This document shows, piece by piece, positions 43,121 through 52,302 of a stretch of 64,000 nucleotides of DNA. The notes below the pieces were generated by a model, which was not told the origin of the DNA, did no database searches, and saw only the letters and a program-made list of their open reading frames with translations. The stretch comes from Bacteroidota bacterium (lineage in GTDB: Bacteria; Bacteroidota; Bacteroidia; Cytophagales; Cyclobacteriaceae): contig JAEWLI010000166.1 in NCBI GenBank assembly GCA_023393375.1, positions 62,001 through 126,000 on the forward strand, in the 5' to 3' direction. How positions within the stretch are numbered: the first letter of the stretch is position 1; each line of letters starts with the position of its first letter. A program made the position numbers and the translations under genes.

Positions 43121-43981
43121 ATGGACAATTTAATTAGAATAGCAATACAAAAATCAGGGAGACTGAGCGAGGATTCCTTGAAATTGATCAACGAATGTGG
43201 TATCAAGTTCAATAATGGAAAAGGCAAGTTAAAGTCTGCCGCTACTAATTTCCCAATGGAGTTTCTCTTCTTACGCGACGATGATATACCTGAATACGTA
43301 GCCGACGGCGTAGCTGATCTTGGGATTGTGGGTGAGAACGTAGCTGCGGAAAAAAATGAAAATGTGGATATAGTAAAACGGTTGGGCTTTTCAAAATGCC
43401 GTTTGTCCTTAGCATTGCCAAGAGGAGAGGAATATCATGGCCCTACTGATTTTAATGGCCGTAGTATTGCTACTTCTTACCCGGTCATCCTTTCTCAATA
43501 TTTGAAAAAAAACAATATTGATGCTCAGATACATGAGATAAGTGGATCTGTGGAGATTGCCCCTAGTATTGGATTGGCAGATGCTGTATGTGATATTGTC
43601 AGTTCGGGGAGCACATTATTGAGTAATGGTCTGAAAGAAGTGGAAGTGATTTTTAAATCAGAAGCCATTTTAATCGGTCGAAAAAATCTCGAATCTCAAA
43701 AGCAAGCCATATTAAAAAAATTATTATTTAGAATTGATGCCGTACAGTCGGCTAAAAATAATAAATATATCTTGTTGAATGCACCCAACTCTTCCATCGA
43801 AACCATTGTATCTTTATTGCCGGGCATGAGAAGTCCTACAATTTTGCCACTCGCAATGGACGGATGGAGTTCTATACATTCTGTGATTTGCGAAGATGAA
43901 TTTTGGGAAGTAATCGAACGATTGAGGGAAGCTGGAGCAGAAGGTATTTTGGTAGTGCCAATTGAAAAAATGATATTATGA
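43121..43981 (+). CDS. hisG: ATP phosphoribosyltransferase
   Basis: The 286-residue long-form HisG has an N-terminal PRTase-like domain (IAIQKSGRLSEDSLKLINECG; DLGIVGENVAAEKNENVDIVKRLGF), the phosphoribosyl-binding EISGSVEIAPSIGLADAVCDIVSSGSTL, and a C-terminal regulatory ACT-like domain (about 215-286, SSIETIVSLLPGMRSPTILPL). It makes phosphoribosyl-ATP, the first step of histidine synthesis; the C-terminal domain mediates histidine feedback. Its last 4 nt overlap the start of hisD (ATGA). Confidence 0.98.
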   Translation: MDNLIRIAIQKSGRLSEDSLKLINECGIKFNNGKGKLKSAATNFPMEFLFLRDDDIPEYVADGVADLGIVGENVAAEKNENVDIVKRLGFSKCRLSLALPRGEEYHGPTDFNGRSIATSYPVILSQYLKKNNIDAQIHEISGSVEIAPSIGLADAVCDIVSSGSTLLSNGLKEVEVIFKSEAILIGRKNLESQKQAILKKLLFRIDAVQSAKNNKYILLNAPNSSIETIVSLLPGMRSPTILPLAMDGWSSIHSVICEDEFWEVIERLREAGAEGILVVPIEKMIL

Positions 43982-45267
43982 AGATTGTAAAGTATCCTAA
44001 ACGGAAAGATTGGGAGGAACTGCTGATAAGGCCAGTGCAGGATTTCAAAGCTATTCAAAAAATCGTAAAACCCATTATTAAAAAAGTGAAGAAAAAGGGT
44101 GATAAAGCGATGCGGAAATTTGCCCTGGAGTACGACCATGTTGAGCTCAATAATTTATTGGTAACTAAAGAAGAAATTATTCAGGCAGAAAAGGAAATCA
44201 GCCCGGAATTGAAGCAGGCAATTGATATGGCCCGTATTAATATTGAAAAATTCCATGCTGCTCAATTTGTGCCTGAATTGGTAGTGGAAACTATGCCTGG
44301 AGTAATCTGTAAACGAAAAGCAGTACCTATTTCGAAAGTAGGCTTATATATTCCGGGTGGTACTGCACCATTGTTTTCAACCGTCTTGATGCTAGGAATT
44401 CCTGCAAAATTGGCCGGATGTCAGGAAATTGTGGTGGTTACACCCTGTGATCATCAAGGGAAAATAAGCCCTGCCGTACTATACACTGCCAATTTGATAG
44501 GTATTGAAAAGATTGTAAAAGCAGGTGGGGCACAAGCTATTGCAGCTTTGGCTTATGGTACTGAAACGATTCCTAGAGTAGATAAGATTTTTGGGCCTGG
44601 CAACCAGTTTGTCACCACGGCCAAACAAATCATTAGCCAGTATGGCATTGCCATAGACATGCCTGCAGGCCCTTCAGAAGTGGCCATTATAGCTGATGGG
44701 ACCGCAGTTCCGGCATTTGTGGCTGCAGATCTATTGTCTCAGGCAGAGCATGGCCCTGATAGTCAGGTGATATTGATCACTACTCAGGAAAAATTGATTG
44801 ATGAGGTGCAAAAGGAAATTCAACATCGGTTGGAAAACCTGCCAAGAAAAGATCATGCAAAACGTTCACTTGAAAATAGCAGGGCAATATTGGTACATAC
44901 CATGTCAGAAGCTGTTGATTTGGTGAATGAATACGCTGCCGAACATTTGATTATTGCAACTTCTGATGCCGAAATTATGGCAGATCAGATCATCAATGCA
45001 GGTTCGGTTTTCATTGGCAATTTTTCTCCTGAATCAGCCGGAGATTATGCTTCAGGCACCAATCACGTATTACCTACCAATGGTTATGCAAAAGCATTTA
45101 GTGGTGTTTCTATTGATAGTTTTGTTAAAAAAATAACTTTTCAGCAACTTACACCCGAAGGTTTACTCACCATTGGTCCGGGTATTGAACAAATGGCTGA
45201 TGCAGAACAATTGATAGCTCACAAAGATGCCATTACAGTCAGATTAAATTATTTACAACAATATTAA
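43978..45267 (+). CDS. hisD: Histidinol dehydrogenase
   Basis: The 429-residue protein shows the full HisD signature (VGLYIPGGTAPLFSTVLMLGIPAKLAGCQEIVVVTP; GGAQAIAALAYGTETIPRVDKIFGPGN; MPAGPSEVAIIADG; AEHLIIATSDAE; GDYASGTNHVLPTNGYAKAFSGVS). It oxidises histidinol to histidine in two NAD steps with zinc. Start overlaps hisG by 4 nt, indicating translational coupling; hisC follows after 1 nt. Confidence 0.98.
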   Translation: MKIVKYPKRKDWEELLIRPVQDFKAIQKIVKPIIKKVKKKGDKAMRKFALEYDHVELNNLLVTKEEIIQAEKEISPELKQAIDMARINIEKFHAAQFVPELVVETMPGVICKRKAVPISKVGLYIPGGTAPLFSTVLMLGIPAKLAGCQEIVVVTPCDHQGKISPAVLYTANLIGIEKIVKAGGAQAIAALAYGTETIPRVDKIFGPGNQFVTTAKQIISQYGIAIDMPAGPSEVAIIADGTAVPAFVAADLLSQAEHGPDSQVILITTQEKLIDEVQKEIQHRLENLPRKDHAKRSLENSRAILVHTMSEAVDLVNEYAAEHLIIATSDAEIMADQIINAGSVFIGNFSPESAGDYASGTNHVLPTNGYAKAFSGVSIDSFVKKITFQQLTPEGLLTIGPGIEQMADAEQLIAHKDAITVRLNYLQQY

Positions 45268-45268
45268 A

Positions 45269-46327
45269 ATGGATAAAGTCAGGCAATTAATCAGGCCGCA
45301 TTTATTGGGTTTGTTACCCTATTCATCTGCAAGGGACGAATACAGTGGCACAGAAGGAATATTTTTGGATGCAAATGAAAATCCAATCGGGTCTGTAGCC
45401 AGTGGAAATTACAATAGATATCCTGACCCCAACCAAAGACTTTTGAAAGAAAAGATCAGCAGGATAAAAAAATTGCCTATTGAAAAAATATTTCTGGGCA
45501 ATGGGAGTGATGAAGCTATCGATTTGATCATTCGATTATTTTGCGAACCGGTTCGTGACAACATCATTATACTGCCACCAACTTACGGAATGTATAGTGT
45601 TAGTGCACATATTAACAATATCAGTGTAAAAGAAGTACCTCTCACTGTTGATTTCCAGTTAAACGCAAAAGCTGTTTTATCTGCTGCAGATAAACGGACA
45701 AAAATCATCTTCGTTTGTTCCCCCAATAACCCTACAGGTAATTTAATCGAAGAAAAAGCTATACTTAGCCTGCTTGAACAGTTTAATGGTATAGTGGTGG
45801 TGGATGAAGCTTATGTGGATTTTGCAAGTGAAAAAAGCATGGTCAGGCATATGCAAAAATATAATAACCTCATTGTGCTTCAAACGTTTAGCAAAGCTTG
45901 GGGCATGGCTGGGTTAAGGCTGGGAATGGCATTTGCGCTGGATGGAATTATTGATTATATGAACAAGATCAAATACCCGTATAACATCAATACCAGTACC
46001 CAGGAACTAGCCTTGAAGGCACTGGAAAATGAGAGTGACAAAAACAAGATGGTAAAAGAAATTCTGGCTCAGCGGAATTTGTTGGTCGCACGATTAAAGG
46101 AGCTTGATATTGCAGAAACCATCTATCCAAGTGATGCCAATTTCATTTTGGTAAAATTTGAAGAACCTAAAAAAGTTTATCAGTATTTATTGGAGGAAAA
46201 AATAATAGTCAGAGATCGTTCCAATGTACAGCTTTGTAATGGTTGTTTGAGAATCACTGTGGGAACGGCTGTGGAAAACGAACAATTGACTGAATGTCTT
46301 AAGAAATACCCGGTACCTCAAACTTAA
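45269..46327 (+). CDS. hisC: Histidinol-phosphate aminotransferase
   Basis: The 352-residue fold-type I PLP enzyme has ANENPIGS, FLGNGSDEAIDLIIRLF, VCSPNNPTGN (Asn), VVVDEAYVDFA (Asp, Tyr) and TFSKAWGMAGLRLG with the PLP lysine. It converts imidazole-acetol phosphate to histidinol phosphate. One nucleotide separates it from hisD and 4 nt from hisB. Confidence 0.97.
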   Translation: MDKVRQLIRPHLLGLLPYSSARDEYSGTEGIFLDANENPIGSVASGNYNRYPDPNQRLLKEKISRIKKLPIEKIFLGNGSDEAIDLIIRLFCEPVRDNIIILPPTYGMYSVSAHINNISVKEVPLTVDFQLNAKAVLSAADKRTKIIFVCSPNNPTGNLIEEKAILSLLEQFNGIVVVDEAYVDFASEKSMVRHMQKYNNLIVLQTFSKAWGMAGLRLGMAFALDGIIDYMNKIKYPYNINTSTQELALKALENESDKNKMVKEILAQRNLLVARLKELDIAETIYPSDANFILVKFEEPKKVYQYLLEEKIIVRDRSNVQLCNGCLRITVGTAVENEQLTECLKKYPVPQT

Positions 46328-46331
46328 TCCC

Positions 46332-47429
46332 ATGCGAAAAGTCCTATTTATCGACCGCGATGGCACCATCATTGCAGAACCCACTACTGATCAACAAGTT
46401 GATTCCCTGGAAAAGCTTGAATTCATACCTAAAGCGATTTCGAATCTAAGAAAAATAGCTGAAGAATTGGATTTTGAATTGGTAATGGTAACCAACCAGG
46501 ACGGTTTGGGTACAGATTCCTTTCCGGAAGATACGTTTTGGCCAGCTCAAAATAAAATGTTAAGGATCCTGGAAGGGGAGAATATTAAGTTTGCCGACAT
46601 CCATATCGATCCTTCTTTTGAGCATGAGCAATCGCCCAACAGGAAACCTCGTACTGGTATGTTGACAAAATATTTCGAGGGAAGTTATGATTTGAAAAAT
46701 TGCTTTGTGATAGGCGACAGAATTACCGATCTTCAACTGGCAGTGAATCTGGGTAGTCAGGCTATTTTTTTCTCAAATGAAAGTTCTGAAATGGCTCAGC
46801 TCTGCACTACTGATTGGGATGAAATTTATACCTTTTTAAAGCTTCCTTCACGAACTGCCCATATAGATCGGGTGACGCGTGAAACTCAAATTTCCATTGA
46901 TTTAAATTTGGATGGAACGGGGATAACAGAAATACATACCGGACTTGGATTTTTTGATCATATGCTCGATCAAATAGGTAAACATGGTCACATGGATTTA
47001 AAAGTTCAGGTTAAAGGCGATTTGCACATCGACGAACATCACACCATAGAAGATACTGGTTTGGCTTTGGGGGAATGTTTCATTAAGGCTTTGGGCGATA
47101 AAAGAGGTATTCAACGGTATGGTTTTTTACTTCCAATGGACGACTCCCTTGCTCAGGTGGCTATTGATTTTGGAGGACGGCCATGGATCGTATGGGATGT
47201 AGATTTCAAGAGAGAAAAAGTTGGTGAAATGCCAACTGAGATGGTATTTCATTTCTTTAAATCTTTTTCCGATACCTCCAAATCCAATTTGAACATAAAA
47301 GTAGAGGGAGATAACGAACACCATAAGATTGAGGCTATTTTTAAAGGTTTTGCCAAAGCTTTGAAAATGGCCAAAACAAGAGATATCAACCATATCAACG
47401 AATTGCCAAGTACCAAGGGGATACTATAA
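46332..47429 (+). CDS. hisB: Bifunctional histidinol-phosphatase / imidazoleglycerol-phosphate dehydratase
   Basis: The 365-residue fusion has an N-terminal HAD phosphatase (1-165): FIDRDGTIIAEP, VMVTNQDGLGTDSFP and CFVIGDRITDLQLA. This is followed by the dehydratase (about 170-365): RETQISIDLNLDGTG, GLGFFDHMLDQIGKHG, DEHHTIEDTGLALG and EHHKIEAIFKGFAKAL with the metal-binding His clusters. It covers steps 6 and 8 of histidine synthesis. It is the last gene of hisGDCB here; hisH, A, F and I(E) are not in the window, so they lie elsewhere. No clear terminator follows. Confidence 0.97.
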   Translation: MRKVLFIDRDGTIIAEPTTDQQVDSLEKLEFIPKAISNLRKIAEELDFELVMVTNQDGLGTDSFPEDTFWPAQNKMLRILEGENIKFADIHIDPSFEHEQSPNRKPRTGMLTKYFEGSYDLKNCFVIGDRITDLQLAVNLGSQAIFFSNESSEMAQLCTTDWDEIYTFLKLPSRTAHIDRVTRETQISIDLNLDGTGITEIHTGLGFFDHMLDQIGKHGHMDLKVQVKGDLHIDEHHTIEDTGLALGECFIKALGDKRGIQRYGFLLPMDDSLAQVAIDFGGRPWIVWDVDFKREKVGEMPTEMVFHFFKSFSDTSKSNLNIKVEGDNEHHKIEAIFKGFAKALKMAKTRDINHINELPSTKGIL

Positions 47430-47545
47430 AATTAAGTCCTGGCTGTAGAAGTTCAGGATAGCTTTAGGTAATTGGCACTTGAAATTGTAAAAGATGTAAT
47501 CATTTTACATTACTACAAAAGAAGAAACTTTTTCATTAAATATGC

Positions 47546-47553
47546 TATTTTTG
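47546..47553 (+). promoter_or_regulatory. -7 element just before guaA (leaderless promoter)
   Basis: TATTTTTG matches TAnnTTTG and ends 4 nt before the guaA ATG at 47558, so transcription is expected to begin at about the A of ATG. A -33 TTTG is not obvious. Confidence 0.45.
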
Positions 47554-47557
47554 CGCC

Positions 47558-49087
47558 ATGAATGAACAAATACTGATTCTTGATTTTGGATCACAATACA
47601 CTCAGTTGATAGCTCGCAGAGTACGGGAACTTAATGTTTATTGCGAAATACACCCCTTCAATCATATTCCACCCATCACTTCTGAAATTAAAGGGGTCAT
47701 TCTATCAGGAAGCCCATGCTCGGTAAGGGATATAGATTCTCCGGATATTGATTTGTCAGCAATAAGAGGAAAAATTCCCATTTTGGGTGTTTGTTATGGT
47801 GCACAAATGATGGCCAATCAAAACGGTGGAATTGTGTTGCCTTCGAAGCACCGTGAATATGGTCGGGCAAGGCTTAACAAAGTGGACACCCATGATACTT
47901 TGTTGAAAGAAATATCATTAAATTCTCAAGTGTGGATGTCACATGGCGACACCATTTCTGAGCTGCCTGCTGGTTTCAAAATAATTGCAAGTACCTCATC
48001 GGTAAAGGTAGCAGCATTTAAAATAGATGAAGAAAATACATATGGTATTCAATTTCATCCAGAAGTTACCCATTCATTAGAAGGTAAGACTGTGCTGAGA
48101 AATTTTGTGGTGCACATTTGTCAATGCAAGCAGGATTGGACGCCAGATATCTTTATTGAATCAACCATCAAAGAATTGCAAACAACAATATCCACTGGAA
48201 AAGTAGTATTAGGTTTATCAGGAGGCGTAGACTCCTCCGTAGCAGCTATGTTGATTCATCATGCAATCGGTGATCGTTTGCACTGTATTTTTGTGGATAA
48301 TGGTTTATTACGGAAAAATGAATTTGAGGAGGTATTGGATTCCTATTTGCATATGGGTTTAAATGTAAAAGGTGTTGATGCCAAAGAGCAATTTTATTTT
48401 GCATTAAAAGGATTGACCAATCCGGAAGATAAACGGAAGGCCATCGGAAAAACATTTATTCAGGTTTTTGATGATGAAGCGCACAGAATTACGGGAGTTG
48501 AATGGCTTGCACAAGGAACTATTTATCCCGACGTTATAGAATCAGTTTCTGTAAAAGGGCCGTCTGCAACCATTAAATCTCATCACAATGTCGGTGGTTT
48601 GCCTGAAAAGATGAATCTGAAGGTTGTTGAGCCATTAAAGAGCTTATTTAAGGATGAAGTCAGGTTGGTCGGAAGAACCTTGAACATCGATCAAAAAATT
48701 CTGGGTCGACATCCATTTCCCGGTCCTGGATTGGGAATTAGAATACTTGGAGAAGTAACACCAGAAAAAGTTTCTATTTTACAGGAGGTAGACCATATTT
48801 TTATCAGTAAATTAAAGGAGCACAATCTTTATGATGAAGTTTGGCAGTCCTTGGCAGTATTATTGCCCGTTCAATCGGTAGGAGTTATGGGCGATGAGCG
48901 GACTTATGAAAATGTGGTAGCTTTAAGGGCGGTAGGAAGTGTGGATGGCATGACAGCAGATTGGAGCCACTTACCATATGAATTTCTGGGTGAAGTATCC
49001 AATGAAATTATTAATCATGTAAAAGGAGTCAACAGGGTGGTTTACGACATCAGTTCCAAACCACCGGCAACGATTGAATGGGAATAA
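47558..49087 (+). CDS. guaA: GMP synthase (glutamine-hydrolysing)
   Basis: The 509-residue protein has the class I glutamine amidotransferase (1-195) with GVCYGAQMMANQNGG (nucleophile Cys) and FHPEVTHS (His, Glu). The ATP-pyrophosphatase domain has the PP-loop LGLSGGVDSSVAA and a C-terminal dimerisation domain ending KPPATIEWE. It converts XMP to GMP. The gene is followed after 1 nt by the periplasmic-binding-fold gene. Confidence 0.98.
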   Translation: MNEQILILDFGSQYTQLIARRVRELNVYCEIHPFNHIPPITSEIKGVILSGSPCSVRDIDSPDIDLSAIRGKIPILGVCYGAQMMANQNGGIVLPSKHREYGRARLNKVDTHDTLLKEISLNSQVWMSHGDTISELPAGFKIIASTSSVKVAAFKIDEENTYGIQFHPEVTHSLEGKTVLRNFVVHICQCKQDWTPDIFIESTIKELQTTISTGKVVLGLSGGVDSSVAAMLIHHAIGDRLHCIFVDNGLLRKNEFEEVLDSYLHMGLNVKGVDAKEQFYFALKGLTNPEDKRKAIGKTFIQVFDDEAHRITGVEWLAQGTIYPDVIESVSVKGPSATIKSHHNVGGLPEKMNLKVVEPLKSLFKDEVRLVGRTLNIDQKILGRHPFPGPGLGIRILGEVTPEKVSILQEVDHIFISKLKEHNLYDEVWQSLAVLLPVQSVGVMGDERTYENVVALRAVGSVDGMTADWSHLPYEFLGEVSNEIINHVKGVNRVVYDISSKPPATIEWE

Positions 49088-49088
49088 T

Positions 49089-50816
49089 ATGAAAAACAGC
49101 GTTTTAACTGTAATTTTATTGTTATTAGGTTTTCTGGCCAGTGCCCAGACCTTACAACAGCGATACCTCAATGCCAAAGAATTGTACCGTGAAGGAAAAT
49201 TTGGTTTGGCCCGTGGGGCTTTCCAATCAATATCTGCAGAAAATAACAATAATCCTTTTGTAGAATACGCTTCTTATTTTTACGCGCTTTCATCTTACCA
49301 AGAAGGTTATCATGCTCATGCAAAAGATATGCTATTGCAGATGAAATCCCGATTTGCCAATTGGGAGAAAATTGATGATGTAAATTATTGGCTGGCAAAA
49401 ATCGAATTTGAAGCTAAAAATTATGAAGTTGCCTTAAAGTATGCCAATAGCATTTCTGACAAAACTGTAAGGCAAGATGCCCGAAACATGAAGATTCATT
49501 TTCTGAATCAGATTAATGATATCGATTCTTTGGTTGAAATTTTAAAAAGTAATCCTACCGATTCAGTTACAGGAAGAATAATAGCAGATAAAATTCATGA
49601 ACAGCCATTTTCTCAACGTGATACACAGCTGTTGAATGATTTGGTAAAAAGATTTCGATTCAATAAAAATAAATATGAAATTGCCATTCCGGAAAAATCT
49701 GCTAAAAAAGGGGAATATAAAGTAGCTGTATTGTTACCGTTTATGTACAAGGAATTTTCAGGATCTTCTGCCAATCGTAAAAATTTTGTTTATGAATTAT
49801 ATGAAGGGATTAAACTGGCCGGGAAAGATCTTAATAGTAGAGGAGCCAATATCAAATTGTATGCGTATGATACCCGAAAAGATAGCAGTTATACCCGTCA
49901 GCTGTTAGCAATGGATGAATTGAAAGGGATGGATCTTATTATTGGTCCCATATCTTCTGAGGCTATCGATGTGGCGAGTACTTTCTCGTATTCTTATAGA
50001 ATCAATATGATAAATCCTGTTTCAACCAATTCGCAGGCCATAGGTCGAAATCCTTATTCTTTCCTTTTACTTCCAAGTTTGGAAACACAAGCCAAAAAAG
50101 CAGCCGAATTTGCCATAGAAAACTTTAGAGGCAATCCAACTTCTTTAATTTTGTATGGTGAAAGCCAAAGAGACTCAATTCTGGCTCACAATTACCGAAA
50201 AACACTTCTGGATAATGGCTTTTCTATTTTTGGTATGAGAAAAGTACGCAAACAAGAGGAGAAGAATTTATTTACACTATTGACAAATACAAAGACTTCG
50301 GAGAGAAATGATACAAAAGCGGAACTGGTTATACCCCGCGATACTATTGGCCATATATACGTGGCCTCCGATAGTGATGACGAAATGATAGCCACATACC
50401 TTATCAGTGCGCTGGAAACAAGAAGTGAATATATAACTATTATTGGTCATGAAGAATGGCTGGAGTATTCATCTATTGTGCCGGAACAATTGGAAAGGCT
50501 ACAGGTACATATGGTAGCCCCCACCTTTATCAATTACAAATCCAGCCAGTATAAACAATTTAGGGAAAAATATTTATCAGAAACTTATTCTCTACCGACA
50601 AAATTCTCGGGATTGGGATATGACATGATGATGTTGTTTGGAAATTTTTTACAACAGTATGGTGTTCATTTTCAGGTAAACTTCGATGATGCAGGGTTTA
50701 AAAATGGCATTATTTTCCCAGGATATCTTTATGATACAAATCAGGATAATCAATATGTTCCTATTATAAAGTTTATTGATTCTGAAGTAGAAAATGTGAA
50801 CCAACCATCAAGATGA
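49089..50816 (+). CDS. TPR plus periplasmic-binding-protein type 1 fold protein
   Basis: Start at MKNSVLTVILLLLGFLASAQ, a signal peptide, giving 575 residues. Residues about 25-130 form a TPR-like region (YLNAKELYREGKFGLARGAFQSIS). From about 215 to the end is a type 1 periplasmic-binding fold: KVAVLLPFMYKEF, FVYELYEGIKLAGKDLNSRGANIKLYAYDTRKD, DLIIGPISSEAIDVAS and NMINPVSTNSQAIGRNPYSFLLLPSL. The mix of TPR and this fold recalls LpoA-type activators of penicillin-binding proteins as well as amino-acid-binding receptors. No ABC permease is nearby, so a structural cell-wall role is plausible. It overlaps hemL by 4 nt. Confidence 0.8.
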   Translation: MKNSVLTVILLLLGFLASAQTLQQRYLNAKELYREGKFGLARGAFQSISAENNNNPFVEYASYFYALSSYQEGYHAHAKDMLLQMKSRFANWEKIDDVNYWLAKIEFEAKNYEVALKYANSISDKTVRQDARNMKIHFLNQINDIDSLVEILKSNPTDSVTGRIIADKIHEQPFSQRDTQLLNDLVKRFRFNKNKYEIAIPEKSAKKGEYKVAVLLPFMYKEFSGSSANRKNFVYELYEGIKLAGKDLNSRGANIKLYAYDTRKDSSYTRQLLAMDELKGMDLIIGPISSEAIDVASTFSYSYRINMINPVSTNSQAIGRNPYSFLLLPSLETQAKKAAEFAIENFRGNPTSLILYGESQRDSILAHNYRKTLLDNGFSIFGMRKVRKQEEKNLFTLLTNTKTSERNDTKAELVIPRDTIGHIYVASDSDDEMIATYLISALETRSEYITIIGHEEWLEYSSIVPEQLERLQVHMVAPTFINYKSSQYKQFREKYLSETYSLPTKFSGLGYDMMMLFGNFLQQYGVHFQVNFDDAGFKNGIIFPGYLYDTNQDNQYVPIIKFIDSEVENVNQPSR

Positions 50817-52111
50817 TCAATAAAGAAAAGAGCAGGATATTATTTTCAAAAGCCAAGCAGTTTATCCCCGGTGGAGTCAACTCACCTGTTAGAGCTTTCA
50901 AATCCGTTGGAGGAGATCCTCTCTTTATTAAATCAGCAAAAGGAGCTTTTTTGTATGATCAGGACGGTAATGAATACATAGAATTGATCAATTCTTGGGG
51001 TCCAATGATTCTTGGCCATTCCCATGAGTTAATAGAAAGAGCGGTAATGGAAGCAATTCCTGATTCTTTGTCATTTGGTGCACCTTCTGAAAAGGAAGTG
51101 TTAATGGCTGAATTGATCATAAAAATGGTTCCCTCCATAGAAAAAGTAAGAATGGTAAATTCAGGTACTGAAGCTACCATGTCAGCAGTTCGATTAGCAC
51201 GGGGATTCACCAAAAAAAATAAGATTATCAAATTTGACGGATGTTATCATGGGCATGGCGATTCATTTTTGATAGCTGCGGGTAGCGGTGCCGCTACATT
51301 AGGAATACCCGATAGTCCGGGAGTGACTGAAGGAACAGCCAGTGATACTATGATTGCACCGTATAATGACATTGATGCCGTTAAAAATCTGATAAATCAA
51401 TACCGAGGAATTATAGCAGCTATAATTATTGAACCAGTTGCCGGGAATATGGGCTGTGTATTGCCAGCAGAGGGGTTTTTAAAAGAATTACGTGAATTAT
51501 GCACTCATGAGGGCATAGTTTTGATTTTTGATGAGGTGATGACCGGTTTTAGGTTGTCGTCTGGAGGTGCGCAGGAATATTTTAATGTGATGCCTGATCT
51601 TACTACATTAGGTAAAATTGTAGGAGGTGGAATGCCGGTTGCTGCTTATGGTGGCAGAACAGAGATCATGAATCTTGTAGCACCGGATGGACCTGTATAT
51701 CAGGCCGGAACACTTTCTGGTAATCCGGTGGCAATGGCTGCTGGGTTGGCCATGCTTTCATATCTTGATCAGCATCCGGAAATATACACTTATCTAAACA
51801 ATATTACAGAAACCATAACAGAAGGAATTAGAGAGAACCTGGATAAGCTTGATCTGAATTATGTGATCAATCAAACCGGATCTATGTTCAGCCTGTTTTT
51901 TACCGATAAGTTGGTATATGACTTTACCACTGCAAAAACCTCCGACACCAAGCTGTTTGGTTTATATTTCCAAAAAATGCTGGAAGAAGGTATTTATCTG
52001 GCACCATCACAATTTGAAACACTTTTTGTTTCAACTTCTATTACTGAAGAATATGCCGAACGAATAATTCAGGCAAATTATAAAGTCCTTAAGGAAATCC
52101 ACCAACGATAA
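50813..52111 (+). CDS. hemL: Glutamate-1-semialdehyde 2,1-aminomutase
   Basis: This is a 432-residue class III PLP enzyme. It has FIPGGVNSPVRAFKSVGGDPLFI, MVNSGTEATMSAVRLARGFT, KFDGCYHGHGDSFLI, IFDEVMTGFRLS and TLGKIVGGGMPVAAYGG with the PLP lysine. It isomerises glutamate-1-semialdehyde to 5-aminolevulinate for haem synthesis. The ATG overlaps the TGA of the preceding gene (ATGA), so translation is coupled. Confidence 0.98.
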   Translation: MINKEKSRILFSKAKQFIPGGVNSPVRAFKSVGGDPLFIKSAKGAFLYDQDGNEYIELINSWGPMILGHSHELIERAVMEAIPDSLSFGAPSEKEVLMAELIIKMVPSIEKVRMVNSGTEATMSAVRLARGFTKKNKIIKFDGCYHGHGDSFLIAAGSGAATLGIPDSPGVTEGTASDTMIAPYNDIDAVKNLINQYRGIIAAIIIEPVAGNMGCVLPAEGFLKELRELCTHEGIVLIFDEVMTGFRLSSGGAQEYFNVMPDLTTLGKIVGGGMPVAAYGGRTEIMNLVAPDGPVYQAGTLSGNPVAMAAGLAMLSYLDQHPEIYTYLNNITETITEGIRENLDKLDLNYVINQTGSMFSLFFTDKLVYDFTTAKTSDTKLFGLYFQKMLEEGIYLAPSQFETLFVSTSITEEYAERIIQANYKVLKEIHQR

Positions 52112-52256
52112 AATCATACGATTACATTAAATATTAAATGTAATTTCGGAAAATATTCTTTAATCTTCTTCCCCATATATAAGTTTCCTGTTTTTTCCTT
52201 ACACCATTTCCATACTCCCTGAGAATGAGAATATTATAAATTCCATTGGACTTATT

Positions 52257-52264
52257 TATATTTG
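52257..52264 (+). promoter_or_regulatory. -7 element upstream of the outer-membrane barrel gene
   Basis: TATATTTG matches TAnnTTTG, 38 nt before the GTG start at 52303. No TTTG is found at the usual distance. Confidence 0.35.
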
Positions 52265-52302
52265 TTTCTACATGATTCATAATTTAACCACAATAGCATA
52301 AA

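Noticed and set aside
47430..47545. hisB terminator
   Set aside because: A TCCTG/CAGGA stem is present but short and not followed by a T run, so I do not call it a terminator.
48246..48455. 69-codon minus-strand ORF within guaA
   Set aside because: Lies wholly inside the ATP-pyrophosphatase domain of guaA on the other strand.
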